Source: SHLQ01 sp964494395 | GTDB taxonomy: Bacteria; Actinomycetota; Acidimicrobiia; Acidimicrobiales; SHLQ01 | DNA: 64,000 nucleotides | Reading direction: 5' to 3' | Assembly (NCBI GenBank): GCA_964494395.1 | Contig: CAZBTI010000001.1 | Coordinates: 1-64,000 of the forward strand | In this document: in pieces, positions 32,298 to 40,574 of the stretch | Layout: every line of letters begins with the position of its first letter | Position numbering within the stretch: position 1 is the stretch's first letter | Notes under the pieces: generated by a model | The model's input: the letters and a program-made list of their open reading frames with translations, nothing else | The model's database searches: none | What the model was told of the DNA's origin: nothing | Position numbers and translations under genes: made by a program

Positions 32298-33542
32298 ATG
32301 CTGATACCCCCAATCGACCTCATGGGCGGCGAAGCCGTGCAATTGATCGGCGGCAAGGACCACGCCCTTTCCGCCGGCGATCCGCGTCCGCTCGCCGAGA
32401 AGTTCGGTCGCGTCGGCGAAATCGCCATCGTCGACCTCGACGCTGCGCTCGGCACCGGCGACAACACCGAGCTCATCAAAGAGCTCCTCCCTCTAGCGTC
32501 GTGCCGGGTGGGCGGCGGCATTCGCAGCATCGAGGCCGCGATCACCTGGCTCGACGCCGGTGCCACCAAGGTCGTCCTCGGAACAGCGGCCACGCCGGAG
32601 GTTCTGTCAGCTCTTCCACCGGAGCGCACCGTCGTTGCGCTCGATAGTTTCGAGGGCGAAGTCGTCACCCACGGTTGGACCAAAGGAACCGGCCAACGGG
32701 TCGAAGACAAACTCGAAGAGCTGCGAGGGCTCACCTCGGGCTTCCTCCTCACCTTTGTTGAACGCGAAGGCCGAATGACCGGCACCGATCCGGAGATTCT
32801 CCGTCGGTACCTAGACGCTGCGGGAGATTGCCGAGTCACCTTCGCTGGAGGGATCACCGGTGCCGAAGAGATCGGCTCGATTCACGCGCTCGGCGCCGAC
32901 GCCCAAGTAGGCATGGCACTATACAAAGGCGAGGTGACGCTCGGGGAATCAGTGGCAGCATCGCTGCGCAGCGACCGGCCCGATGGCCTGTGGCCGACCG
33001 TTGTGAGCAACGAGCGCGGTCAAACGCTCGGCTTGGCCTACTCCAATCTCGAGAGCCTCAGCGCGTCGATCGAGACCGGCGACGCGCATTACTGGAGCCG
33101 TAGTCGTGGCGAGCTGTGGCAGAAAGGCCTCACCTCAGGAGCCACGCAAACGTTCCACCGCCTCGATCTCGATTGCGATAGCGACGCCCTCAAGTTCACC
33201 GTCACTCAGGCCGGGCGAGGCTTTTGCCACCTCGACCAGACGGCGTGCTTTGGAGACTTTGACGGCTTCACCGAACTTGAAAGACGCCTCTTCGATCGGG
33301 TCGTCAACGCCCCCGACGGCAGTTTCACCAAGCGACTGTTCGAGGATCGTGAGCTTCTTGCTTCGAAGATCACCGAAGAAGCCGAAGAGTTGAACGAGGC
33401 AACGAACCGCGCCGAGATCGTCCATGAAGCAGCCGACGTGTTGTTCTTCGTCATGACCCGACTCGCCGCCGAGGGCATCCCGCTCGACGAGATCGAACGA
33501 GAGCTCGATCGCCGAGCACTGAAGGTCACGCGCCGCGACTGA
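32298..33542 (+). CDS. Trifunctional HisA-HisI-HisE fusion (histidine biosynthesis)
   Basis: 414 residues with three enzyme domains. Residues 1-225 are a HisA/PriA (beta/alpha)8 barrel (IPPIDLMGG, RVGGGIRS, VVLGTAA, ALDSFEG, TFAGGITGAEEI). Residues 229-320 are HisI, phosphoribosyl-AMP cyclohydrolase, with YWSRSRGELWQKGLTSG, DCDSD and the metal cysteines C293, C310, C317. Residues 326-414 are HisE, phosphoribosyl-ATP pyrophosphatase, with ITEEAEELNEA and EAADVLFFVMTRLA. Together they would carry three consecutive steps (HisE, HisI, HisA). HisA keeps D7 and D116, but the DGT-type loop expected near 155-159 reads EREGR, a departure at a position usually Asp. Leaderless: TATGCT 6 nt upstream. No other his gene is nearby. 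Confidence 0.9.
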   Translation: MLIPPIDLMGGEAVQLIGGKDHALSAGDPRPLAEKFGRVGEIAIVDLDAALGTGDNTELIKELLPLASCRVGGGIRSIEAAITWLDAGATKVVLGTAATPEVLSALPPERTVVALDSFEGEVVTHGWTKGTGQRVEDKLEELRGLTSGFLLTFVEREGRMTGTDPEILRRYLDAAGDCRVTFAGGITGAEEIGSIHALGADAQVGMALYKGEVTLGESVAASLRSDRPDGLWPTVVSNERGQTLGLAYSNLESLSASIETGDAHYWSRSRGELWQKGLTSGATQTFHRLDLDCDSDALKFTVTQAGRGFCHLDQTACFGDFDGFTELERRLFDRVVNAPDGSFTKRLFEDRELLASKITEEAEELNEATNRAEIVHEAADVLFFVMTRLAAEGIPLDEIERELDRRALKVTRRD

Positions 33543-33974
33543 AGCGCAACCTTTCTCACGACATTGCCTTTCTCACGACATTGCGATTCCCCGCGATGGA
33601 TTTTCTCTCGCTCATTCGATGAGCGTGTTGAAGGGCATACCCAGGGGCGAGTTCCTGTACCTGCTTTTCATCAACACGACATCCAAGAAAGCGGGATTAC
33701 ATGAGACGGCCCATTTGTCGCGATCGAAGGTTCGCCCATACGGATCTACGCCGTCGAACTTCCGAGACAACCATTCTCGTCGTTATCGAAGCTGGTGAGG
33801 AAGGCTTCGATCAGTTCGTCGATGAGGGGCAGAGCCTTCTCGACGGGATCACGTTCGGCTAGCTAGACATCAGCTGATCATCGCCTCGGCTCGCGCCGCC
33901 CGGAAAGGATGTCTCTCCATGCCGGGCGGCGTTGGCCGTTCCGCACTACCCCTACAAGGCCATAGGGTGCGTGG
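33543..33974. other. Non-coding or decayed interval
   Basis: 432 nt without a convincing gene. It starts with a tandem duplication of a 17-mer CTTTCTCACGACATTGC (33551-33567 and 33568-33584). Short plus-strand frames at 33618 and 33701 read like fragments (the latter ends LVVIEAGEEGFDQFVDEGQSLLDG, then stop near 33860) but have no recognisable family. A degraded gene is possible. At its end TAGGGT (33963-33968) is the -10 of the MFS gene. Confidence 0.4.
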
Positions 33975-35162
33975 GTGAACTCGCGAACGCTTGGGCTGGG
34001 GCTCATCATGTTGTCGACGATGGCGATGTCGACCCTTGCGTTCTTTGCGCTGGCCGTCGCCGCCTCGGAACTTCAGGCCGAGTTTGGCATCTCCAAGTTT
34101 CAGCTCGGCCTCATCGGCGCGGTCAACACCGGGATCGGAGCGGTTCTTGCCCCAGCAGCCGGGAGGATCAGCGACCGGATCGGCGGACGAAACTCAGTCG
34201 CTGGAGTGCTGATCTTCTCGGGCTTCTCGGCATTCCTGCTAGCTATCGCCCCCAACTATCCGCTCCTACTTGCGGCGAGCGCCGTCGGCGGCATTGCGCA
34301 AGGTTGGGGCAACCCTGCCACCAATAAGGCGATCGGCGTAGCGGTCGAAGAGGCCAAGCGCGGTGTCGTTACCGGTATCAAACAGTCCGGGGTGCAAGCA
34401 GCGGTCGTCGTCGCTGGCGTGGCCGTTCCGCTGATGTCGGCGAGTTTCGGTTGGCGTTCGGCCATGTGGCTCACCGCTGGCTTGTCGTTCGCCCTTCTGC
34501 TGACCATTCAACTCGTCCCACCGAAAGCGGACCCAGGACCTCAGGACGCGTCACAAGCTGGCGCTACTTCTCCGCTACCGATGTGGGTTACCCAAGTGGC
34601 GATCTTCGGTTTCTTGCTCGGTACCGTGGGCGGCGGGTTCGGGCGCTTTCTCCCGCTCTTTGCCGAAGAAGCCGTGGGGTTCTCGGTCGAACGAGCCGGC
34701 CAAGTCTTTGCCCTCCAAGGTCTCGTCGCCGTGCCGGCTCGATTGACCGCAGGGATTGCGCTCGACCGCGGCGCATCCCCGCAAAAAATGATGATGATCA
34801 TGGCCGCTCTCGGCGCTGGTGCACTACTCATCGTCACCGCAGCGAGCAGCGGCCGACCGAGTCTGTTGTGGATCGGCACGACCCTCGCCGGGCTCACGAT
34901 CGGCACGTGGAACACCGCAGCCAATGTGTCGATGATCGCGCTCAAAGAAAACGCTGGTCGGGCGACTGGCCGCTTGATGTTGGGCTTTCTGTTCGGCCTC
35001 ACCGTCGGAGGCCCCGCTGTTGGCTGGTCGATCGACCAGTTCGGCTACACCCCGGCGTGGCTGGCCAGCGGCGTTCTTTGCCTCGTCGCCTCAGCGGTTA
35101 TCGGGCAGCGATCATCGACACCCGCTCGACCGGAGGTCGACGCGACAGGGTCGGTAGCCTGA
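33975..35162 (+). CDS. MFS transporter
   Basis: 395 residues, about 12 hydrophobic segments. The first cytoplasmic loop contains GRISDRIGGRNSV and the mirrored later one GIALDRGASPQKMM, both typical of the major facilitator superfamily; between halves lies a hydrophilic loop (about 180-200, PPKADPGPQDASQAG). The substrate is not assignable. GTG start at 33975 with TAGGGT exactly 6 nt upstream (leaderless). The next gene fdhD begins 4 nt after its stop, though fdhD also has its own -10 box inside this gene's 3' end. Confidence 0.88.
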   Translation: MNSRTLGLGLIMLSTMAMSTLAFFALAVAASELQAEFGISKFQLGLIGAVNTGIGAVLAPAAGRISDRIGGRNSVAGVLIFSGFSAFLLAIAPNYPLLLAASAVGGIAQGWGNPATNKAIGVAVEEAKRGVVTGIKQSGVQAAVVVAGVAVPLMSASFGWRSAMWLTAGLSFALLLTIQLVPPKADPGPQDASQAGATSPLPMWVTQVAIFGFLLGTVGGGFGRFLPLFAEEAVGFSVERAGQVFALQGLVAVPARLTAGIALDRGASPQKMMMIMAALGAGALLIVTAASSGRPSLLWIGTTLAGLTIGTWNTAANVSMIALKENAGRATGRLMLGFLFGLTVGGPAVGWSIDQFGYTPAWLASGVLCLVASAVIGQRSSTPARPEVDATGSVA

Positions 35163-35166
35163 GAAC

Positions 35167-35970
35167 GTGAGCGAACGAATCCAACGCGGAAAGAGCCACA
35201 AGGTTTTTGTACAGCGCCACGGACCGACCGGCGACCGACGCCGTCCCGACGAAGTCATCGTCGAAGAGCCGCTGAGTATTCAACTCGACGGCACGCTCGT
35301 GGCGACCACGATGCGCACGCCCGGCAACGACTTCGAACTCGGAGTCGGGTTCCTTCACGCCGAAGGAATGCTCGGCGGAGAAGAAGTGACGTCGGTTCGC
35401 TATTGCGCCGATGGATCCGCTCTCGAGAGCGAGTTCAACGTTGTCACCGTCGAAACCGCTGGCAAAGCCCCCGTCCCTACGCCGAGGCTCGGGTCGACCT
35501 CATCTTCATGCGGGCTGTGCGGAGCCGATGCGATCGACACCCTCACCGACCGACTCGAGCCTCTGCAGGGCGAGCCCTACGATCCGCTGCTCCTTATCGA
35601 GGTGGCCGACAAGGTTCGCGGAGAGCAGGAACTCTTCGCAAAGACCGGCGCCGTCCATGCAGCTGCAACCTTCGACCGCTTCGGCACGATTCACCTCGTG
35701 CGCGAAGACATTGGCCGCCACAACGCAGTCGACAAGATCGTCGGCCGAATGATCCTCGACGGCCAAGACCCCACACACACCGCGGTAACCGATCTCGGTC
35801 TCTACGTGAGCGGTCGCGCGAGCTTCGAAATGGTGCAGAAAGCTTGGGCCGGAGGCTTCGCCACGATCGTGTCAGTGAGCGCTCCATCGGCTCTTGCAAT
35901 CGACACGGCACACGCCGGCAGCATTCAACTCGCTGGGTTTATTCGCGACGGCGAAATCAACGTCTACTAG
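35167..35970 (+). CDS. fdhD: Formate dehydrogenase accessory sulfurtransferase FdhD
   Basis: 267 residues. FdhD transfers sulfur from a cysteine desulfurase to the bis-MGD cofactor, activating formate dehydrogenases. Motifs: EEPLSIQLDG, TMRTPGNDFELGVGFLHAEG, the sulfur-carrying C-x2-C in SSSCGLCGADAID, TGAVHAAA, REDIGRHNAVDKIVG and VSGRASFEMVQKA. No formate dehydrogenase gene is in the window; the only bis-MGD enzyme seen is the SoeA-like protein at 12977-15904. GTG start with TAGCCT (35155-35160) 6 nt upstream. Stop overlaps the convergent gene by 4 nt. Confidence 0.95.
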   Translation: MSERIQRGKSHKVFVQRHGPTGDRRRPDEVIVEEPLSIQLDGTLVATTMRTPGNDFELGVGFLHAEGMLGGEEVTSVRYCADGSALESEFNVVTVETAGKAPVPTPRLGSTSSSCGLCGADAIDTLTDRLEPLQGEPYDPLLLIEVADKVRGEQELFAKTGAVHAAATFDRFGTIHLVREDIGRHNAVDKIVGRMILDGQDPTHTAVTDLGLYVSGRASFEMVQKAWAGGFATIVSVSAPSALAIDTAHAGSIQLAGFIRDGEINVY

Positions 35971-36602
35971 CTGACTAGCGGTTCGTTGTCACCTGGCCGG
36001 ATCTGGCCTCGGACAGCCCGCAATGCGTATTGCTCGCCCTCGACCATGAAGGCGCTGCTCGTCACTTGACCTTCACGAGTCGCAGTGAGGTCGAGGCGAT
36101 GTACTTGGAACTCACGACGTTGATCGCGCTTTTCGGTAATTGCGATGACGCCATGGTTTGTGGCGTAGATCCCAATGCGAGAGGTGAGCGAGCCTGCGCG
36201 GAGCGGACCTGAGCCCAACAACTGACCGCTAGCGATATGGGTGGCGTCAGCGAACTCCTCAGTCCGGCGAATCCGACGATCATCCAAGAAGCGCCCGATA
36301 CCGAGGAGCGCCCAGACGAAGAACCCGAGGGCGGCCGCTATTACGGCGACGGACTGGGGGTTGCTGCCTTCGGTGAGTTCTCGCCAGAAGGTCGGCGTGA
36401 TCAAGAGCGCGAAGGCAACGAGGTATCGCCGAGGGGCTTCTGTGAGCCAACGTGTACGGTCGATCTCCCGACGAGTGATGGTTCCGGTCACGTGCCGTTC
36501 GCCGAGTCGGCCAAAGGTAGAAACCGGGATCGTGTATGACGGCGCAGTCTTGGCGCGTTCGAACCCCGTTGCTCTGGAAGTGAGTGGGGTGAACGATTCC
36601 AT
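35967..36602 (-). CDS. Two-TM membrane protein of unknown function
   Basis: 211 residues from ATG 36602. Residues about 1-60 are polar (FTPLTSRATGFERAKTAPSYTIPVSTFGRLGERHVTGTITRREID), then a hydrophobic hairpin (about 58-75 LVAFALLITPTFW and 85-105 VAVIAAALGFFVWALLGIG), then a soluble C-terminal domain of about 100 residues. No family is recognised. It lies between fdhD (convergent) and an MFS gene (divergent). Confidence 0.65.
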   Translation of the reverse strand: MESFTPLTSRATGFERAKTAPSYTIPVSTFGRLGERHVTGTITRREIDRTRWLTEAPRRYLVAFALLITPTFWRELTEGSNPQSVAVIAAALGFFVWALLGIGRFLDDRRIRRTEEFADATHIASGQLLGSGPLRAGSLTSRIGIYATNHGVIAITEKRDQRREFQVHRLDLTATREGQVTSSAFMVEGEQYALRAVRGQIRPGDNEPLVS

Positions 36603-36703
36603 ACCTAGTAAAGGCCCTGTCGGCGCCCGATCTTCCCAGTTGAGCAAACCGTAAGATTGAGCGCCTTTAGCTGGATGGACCACGACCGGTAGCGTTGATG
36701 TCC

Positions 36704-37882
36704 ATGTCTGCAACGACCGACCGCTCCCCCGTCGACGAGTCGTTTGCGCCCGCGGTCAGAAAGATGCTGCCGTGGGTCATCCTCCTACGCCTCACCATCA
36801 ACACGGCGTTACGTATGGGTTACTCGTTCCTTCCAGCGTTCGCCCGGGGCGCGCAGATCTCGAACGCGTCGATGGGCGCAGTACTCGCCGCGCGAGATCT
36901 CTCCGGTCTGGCGGCGCCGCTCGCTGGCCGGGTGGTCGATGAGCGTGGCACGGGACGAATCCTCGCCGCAGCTGGAGTCGGCAGCGCGATCGGGATGGCT
37001 ATCTCCGCAACCGCCCCGCTCGGCCTCATCATTGGCTTTCTGATCGTCGGATTCGGCTCGGTCGTGGTCAACATCGCCACCGGAGCCTGGATTGGCCACG
37101 CCGTTGCCTACGAACGTCGCGGCAAAGCCACCGGACTCGTTGAACTCTCCTGGGGCGGAGCGGCACTGCTCGGCATTCCGTTAATCGGCGTACTGATCGA
37201 CTCCTTCGGCTGGAGGGCTGCACCCGCTGCCCTCGCCGTGGTGGCCCTGCCGGCGAGCCTCATCGCCATGGCCAACAGCGCTTCATTGTCGGCTACCGAT
37301 CCAGCACAATCGGCGAAGCCCACGATGAACCGGACGGCCGTTGCAAGCCTTGCATCGTTCTCCTTACTCATCGCATCTGCGCAGTTCGTGTTCATTGGCC
37401 ACGGCCTCTGGCTTGAAGACACGTATGGATTGTCGGCGACCGGCATTGGTTTGGTCGTCTTCGCCGCAGCGGTCATGGAGGTCACCGCTACCTTGGCGAC
37501 ATCGCGTTTCACCGACGGGTTGGGCAAACAACGAGCGATCGCTCTCGGAACCGGATTGATGGTGGCCGCAATGATTCTGCTCGCGATCGCTCCAGCAGCG
37601 CCGCTGTTGATCGCGGTCATCCTCCTCGCCGCAACATTTCTCGGCTTCGAGTTCGCCATCGTCTCGGCAATCTCGCTGATGTCCGAACTCGACCCGAATG
37701 CTCGGGCCGCGATGGTCGCCCGATCGACCGCTCTGTCGATCATCGGTCGCGCGGCCATATCGCTCATCGCTGTCGGTATCTACGAACGATTCGGCTTTGG
37801 AACACTGATGGCACTCGCCGCGATCGTGGGCCTGATGACGCTCCTCCTCACCATCTTCGTCGCCGAAGAACCAACCGGATAA
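36704..37882 (+). CDS. MFS transporter
   Basis: 392 residues, about 12 hydrophobic segments. Loop 2-3 contains GRVVDERGTGR, and the second half RFTDGLGKQRA, the expected MFS signatures. The first 20 residues are hydrophilic. Substrate unknown. Three clustered starts (TTG 36695, ATG 36698, ATG 36704); I chose 36704 because TAGCGT (36690-36696 region) lies 8 nt upstream as a -10 box. hemQ follows 40 nt downstream but has its own -10. Confidence 0.88.
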   Translation: MSATTDRSPVDESFAPAVRKMLPWVILLRLTINTALRMGYSFLPAFARGAQISNASMGAVLAARDLSGLAAPLAGRVVDERGTGRILAAAGVGSAIGMAISATAPLGLIIGFLIVGFGSVVVNIATGAWIGHAVAYERRGKATGLVELSWGGAALLGIPLIGVLIDSFGWRAAPAALAVVALPASLIAMANSASLSATDPAQSAKPTMNRTAVASLASFSLLIASAQFVFIGHGLWLEDTYGLSATGIGLVVFAAAVMEVTATLATSRFTDGLGKQRAIALGTGLMVAAMILLAIAPAAPLLIAVILLAATFLGFEFAIVSAISLMSELDPNARAAMVARSTALSIIGRAAISLIAVGIYERFGFGTLMALAAIVGLMTLLLTIFVAEEPTG

Positions 37883-37922
37883 ATAGGGACACTCCCTGAT
37901 TGTCCGGTCGTAGGATGGAGCC

Positions 37923-38603
37923 ATGACAGAACCAGTTGCACCGTCCGAAGGTCGTGGTGTCGTCCACCTCTTCTGCAAGCCAGCCGCCTACTTCGACTCC
38001 GAGGCTGTAATCGCAGCGATCGAAAAGGCTCAAGCCGACGACGTCCAGGTGGTGACGATCTCGATGCTCGGCCACAAAGCCGATGTGGCGATCATGGCCA
38101 TGCACCCCGACTGGTGGGCGCTGCGCCGGTTGCAATCAGCGATTAGCAAGGCCGGCCTCGACGTGGTCGACTCGTTCGTCTCGCTCACCGAGATCAGCGA
38201 GTACGCCGCTGGTGTTCCCGAAGAGATGCGCAACATGCGTCTGTACCCCGATCTCTCCGACGTCATTGAAGACAAGCCGGCGTGGTGCTTCTACCCAATG
38301 AGCAAGAAGCGCGAAGGCCACGCCAACTGGTTTACCCTTCCGTTCGACGATCGCAAGGAGCTCATGTACGAACATGGCTCGTCAGGACGCCAGTTCAAGG
38401 GTCGCATCCTCCAGGTCATCACCGGGGCGACCGGTGTCGACGATTGGGAATGGGGCGTGACCTTGTTCGGTCAGCACCCCGATGACTTGAAAGAGACCGT
38501 CTACACGATGCGTTTCGATGAGGCATCGTCGGTTTACGCAGAGTTCGGAACGTTCTACACCGGTATCGCCGCAGCACCGGCCGAGGTGTTCGCAGCGCTT
38601 TAG
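37923..38603 (+). CDS. hemQ: Coproheme decarboxylase (HemQ/ChdC)
   Basis: 226 residues. Converts coproheme to haem b with hydrogen peroxide in the coproporphyrin-dependent pathway of monoderm bacteria. Chlorite-dismutase fold; catalytic Tyr124 in YPMSKKR and the haem-ligating His151 in MYEHGSSGRQ; also ANWFTLPFDDRK, GVDDWEWGVTLFG and YTMRFDEASSVYAEFG, a near-textbook HemQ set. This supports an actinobacterial host. Leaderless: TAGGAT (37911-37916) is 6 nt before the ATG. No other haem gene is in the window. Confidence 0.95.
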   Translation: MTEPVAPSEGRGVVHLFCKPAAYFDSEAVIAAIEKAQADDVQVVTISMLGHKADVAIMAMHPDWWALRRLQSAISKAGLDVVDSFVSLTEISEYAAGVPEEMRNMRLYPDLSDVIEDKPAWCFYPMSKKREGHANWFTLPFDDRKELMYEHGSSGRQFKGRILQVITGATGVDDWEWGVTLFGQHPDDLKETVYTMRFDEASSVYAEFGTFYTGIAAAPAEVFAAL

Positions 38604-38687
38604 CGTGTATCGGCACAACATGGCGCCGACATCGAAGAACAGCGCATGGCGATCTTGTCGGAGCGTCAAGACAGCTAAGGTCAAGCC

Positions 38688-38948
38688 ATGGTCACCGAAG
38701 AAGAGATCGCAGACGCTCAGAAGAAACTCGAGAAGGAATACAAACAGGCAATGGAGTCGCTCGGCGACTTCTATGTCGCTGTCGAAGCCCTTCGCAATGC
38801 CGGCATACACGACGACATTGAAGGCCTCCTCGACACCGTCGAGGACGAGGCGAAGAACGCACGCAACGGCGGCGTGATCGGCTCGGGCGCCAAGGGCCAC
38901 GCCCGAGCGCTGAAGAAGTACCGCGAGCTCACCGAACCGCAGTCGTAG
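38688..38948 (+). CDS. Small coiled-coil protein of unknown function
   Basis: 86 residues, strongly charged and helical: EEEIADAQKKLEKEYKQAMESLGDFYVAVEALRNAG, then DDIEGLLDTVEDEAKNAR and a Gly/Ser turn before a second helix GHARALKKYRELTE. No membrane segment or cysteine. Leaderless start: TAAGGT (38676-38681) ends 6 nt before the ATG. Downstream of hemQ (84 nt). No family recognised; coding status is well supported by the promoter and composition. Confidence 0.7.
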   Translation: MVTEEEIADAQKKLEKEYKQAMESLGDFYVAVEALRNAGIHDDIEGLLDTVEDEAKNARNGGVIGSGAKGHARALKKYRELTEPQS

Positions 38949-39025
38949 AAATTTCTCGTTAACGAAGGCAGATACCGTTGACGTAGAACACTGCAATTTC
39001 TACCGTCTCGGAAGGGGGCCTTGAG

Positions 39026-40531
39026 ATGCTCGGATCGGGAGACGTAGACGAACGAACGGGCAAAGAACCCCTGCTCGTGAACGAAACCGTTCCGATCGAG
39101 TTTCTGCCATCGGACACGTCAAAGCCCAAGAGCAAGCGGTTCACGGTTGTGTTGGCTGTCGTAGTTGGCTTCGCTATGGCCGGAGCGATCGGCCTCGGGC
39201 TCGCTCAGGAAGATCGGGTGTGGCCCAGCGACATCGTGCCCTTGGTCGAGTTCGTCGAAGAACAACGGGGGCTCGATTTCGTTCGCCCCGTAGCCATCAC
39301 CGAAACCGAACCAGACCCCCGACCGCGATTTTCCGATAGGGACGAGCCCCGGCCGATCAGCTTCCAATGCCAGTTCGGTTTTCGAATGTGCCCGGAAACC
39401 GAAGCGTTCCGTCTGCTCGGAGTCAACGAGTTCGATCCGGCGGCCTACCTCGACCTCGACGACTTGGTAGAGCGTCAGTTCAACTCCGACGACCTCCCTC
39501 AACTTCCGAGCGCCTTCTATCAAAGGGGGACGTTTCCGAAGATCGTGCTCGAGAACACTGGCTCGCTTCCCGATGGTCTTCGCGATGCCATCATCGTCCA
39601 TGAGCTTGTCCATGCGCTTCAAGATCAGCACGCGCTACTCGATGACGTCGACCGTTCGACCCACGCCGGCCGGATCGGCCTGGCCGTAATTGAAGGGGAC
39701 GCAACCAGAATCGAATCCGCCTACATCGAACAACTCGATCCAACTTCTCGAGCCGCCGCCGAGAACGCCACTCGCGAGATCGCCCGAGCTGGAGCGGAGG
39801 CCGAAGCTGCAGACCCCGTGCGCTACTACTCCGACAGCACCTATTCGCTCGGACAAGCGTTCTCGAGCCTGCTCCACGCCAGCGAGGGCCAAGCTGGCTT
39901 GGACGACACGCTTCGAGAGCAAACTCTCGACTCGGACGATGTATTCGTCGACATCCTCGGGGAGACCATCCAAGCCACGGTCGATGCCTCTCAGCTCATT
40001 AACCTCCCCGAATCGGTGGAAGAACCCGACGGCAGAGTCGGAGCGATCGGCTGGTTCGTCACCCTCGCCCCACTGGTAGGTGCCGAGCAGGCCTTCGACG
40101 CCATCATTGGATACGACGACGATGCCTGGGTGATCTTCGACAACCCGAACGTCCGACGTACCTCGCCATTGCGCACGTGCATTCGCTCTGACATCTTCTT
40201 CGACACACCCGCCGAGGCTGCCCAATTCGCCGACATCGTCGCTTCCCTACAAGCCGAACTCACACTCGACGAGCAACGCCGGTCGGTCACCCTCGACGTC
40301 TGCGACGAACTTCGTGACGCCGACCTTCAAACCGCAGCCGTCATGATCCCGATCATCGCCGCCAACCACCTGGCCGCCGACCATCTCGAGAACGGCGAGA
40401 CCAGAGACGTCGCACGATGCGCAGCGATCGCTCAAGCAAAGACCATCCCGATCGACCTGACCTTCGACGAGTTCGGTGGATATGACACCTTCATCGACCT
40501 ATCTGGCTCATTTCTCGAAGACTGCCAATGA
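39026..40531 (+). CDS. Membrane-anchored gluzincin-like metallopeptidase
   Basis: 501 residues. One TM helix (about 39-60) follows a polar 38-residue N-terminus, giving an N-in/C-out topology. The extracytoplasmic part has HELVHALQDQ (His192, Glu193, His196) and a downstream EGDA (Glu223) that would complete an HExxH...E zinc site. Several cysteines (C115, C122, C368-type pairs) may form disulfides. Family is uncharacterised. A good ribosome binding site GGAAGGGGG precedes the ATG by 7 nt, unlike the leaderless neighbours. The M20 peptidase gene follows 43 nt later. Confidence 0.78.
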   Translation: MLGSGDVDERTGKEPLLVNETVPIEFLPSDTSKPKSKRFTVVLAVVVGFAMAGAIGLGLAQEDRVWPSDIVPLVEFVEEQRGLDFVRPVAITETEPDPRPRFSDRDEPRPISFQCQFGFRMCPETEAFRLLGVNEFDPAAYLDLDDLVERQFNSDDLPQLPSAFYQRGTFPKIVLENTGSLPDGLRDAIIVHELVHALQDQHALLDDVDRSTHAGRIGLAVIEGDATRIESAYIEQLDPTSRAAAENATREIARAGAEAEAADPVRYYSDSTYSLGQAFSSLLHASEGQAGLDDTLREQTLDSDDVFVDILGETIQATVDASQLINLPESVEEPDGRVGAIGWFVTLAPLVGAEQAFDAIIGYDDDAWVIFDNPNVRRTSPLRTCIRSDIFFDTPAEAAQFADIVASLQAELTLDEQRRSVTLDVCDELRDADLQTAAVMIPIIAANHLAADHLENGETRDVARCAAIAQAKTIPIDLTFDEFGGYDTFIDLSGSFLEDCQ

Positions 40532-40574
40532 CTCGAAGGCTGCCAATGAAGAATCGAGCCACTAAGTTCGAGCG

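Noticed and set aside
33618..33865. Small functional gene
   Set aside because: Three overlapping short frames give no consistent family, no ribosome binding site or -10 box, and look like a fragment.
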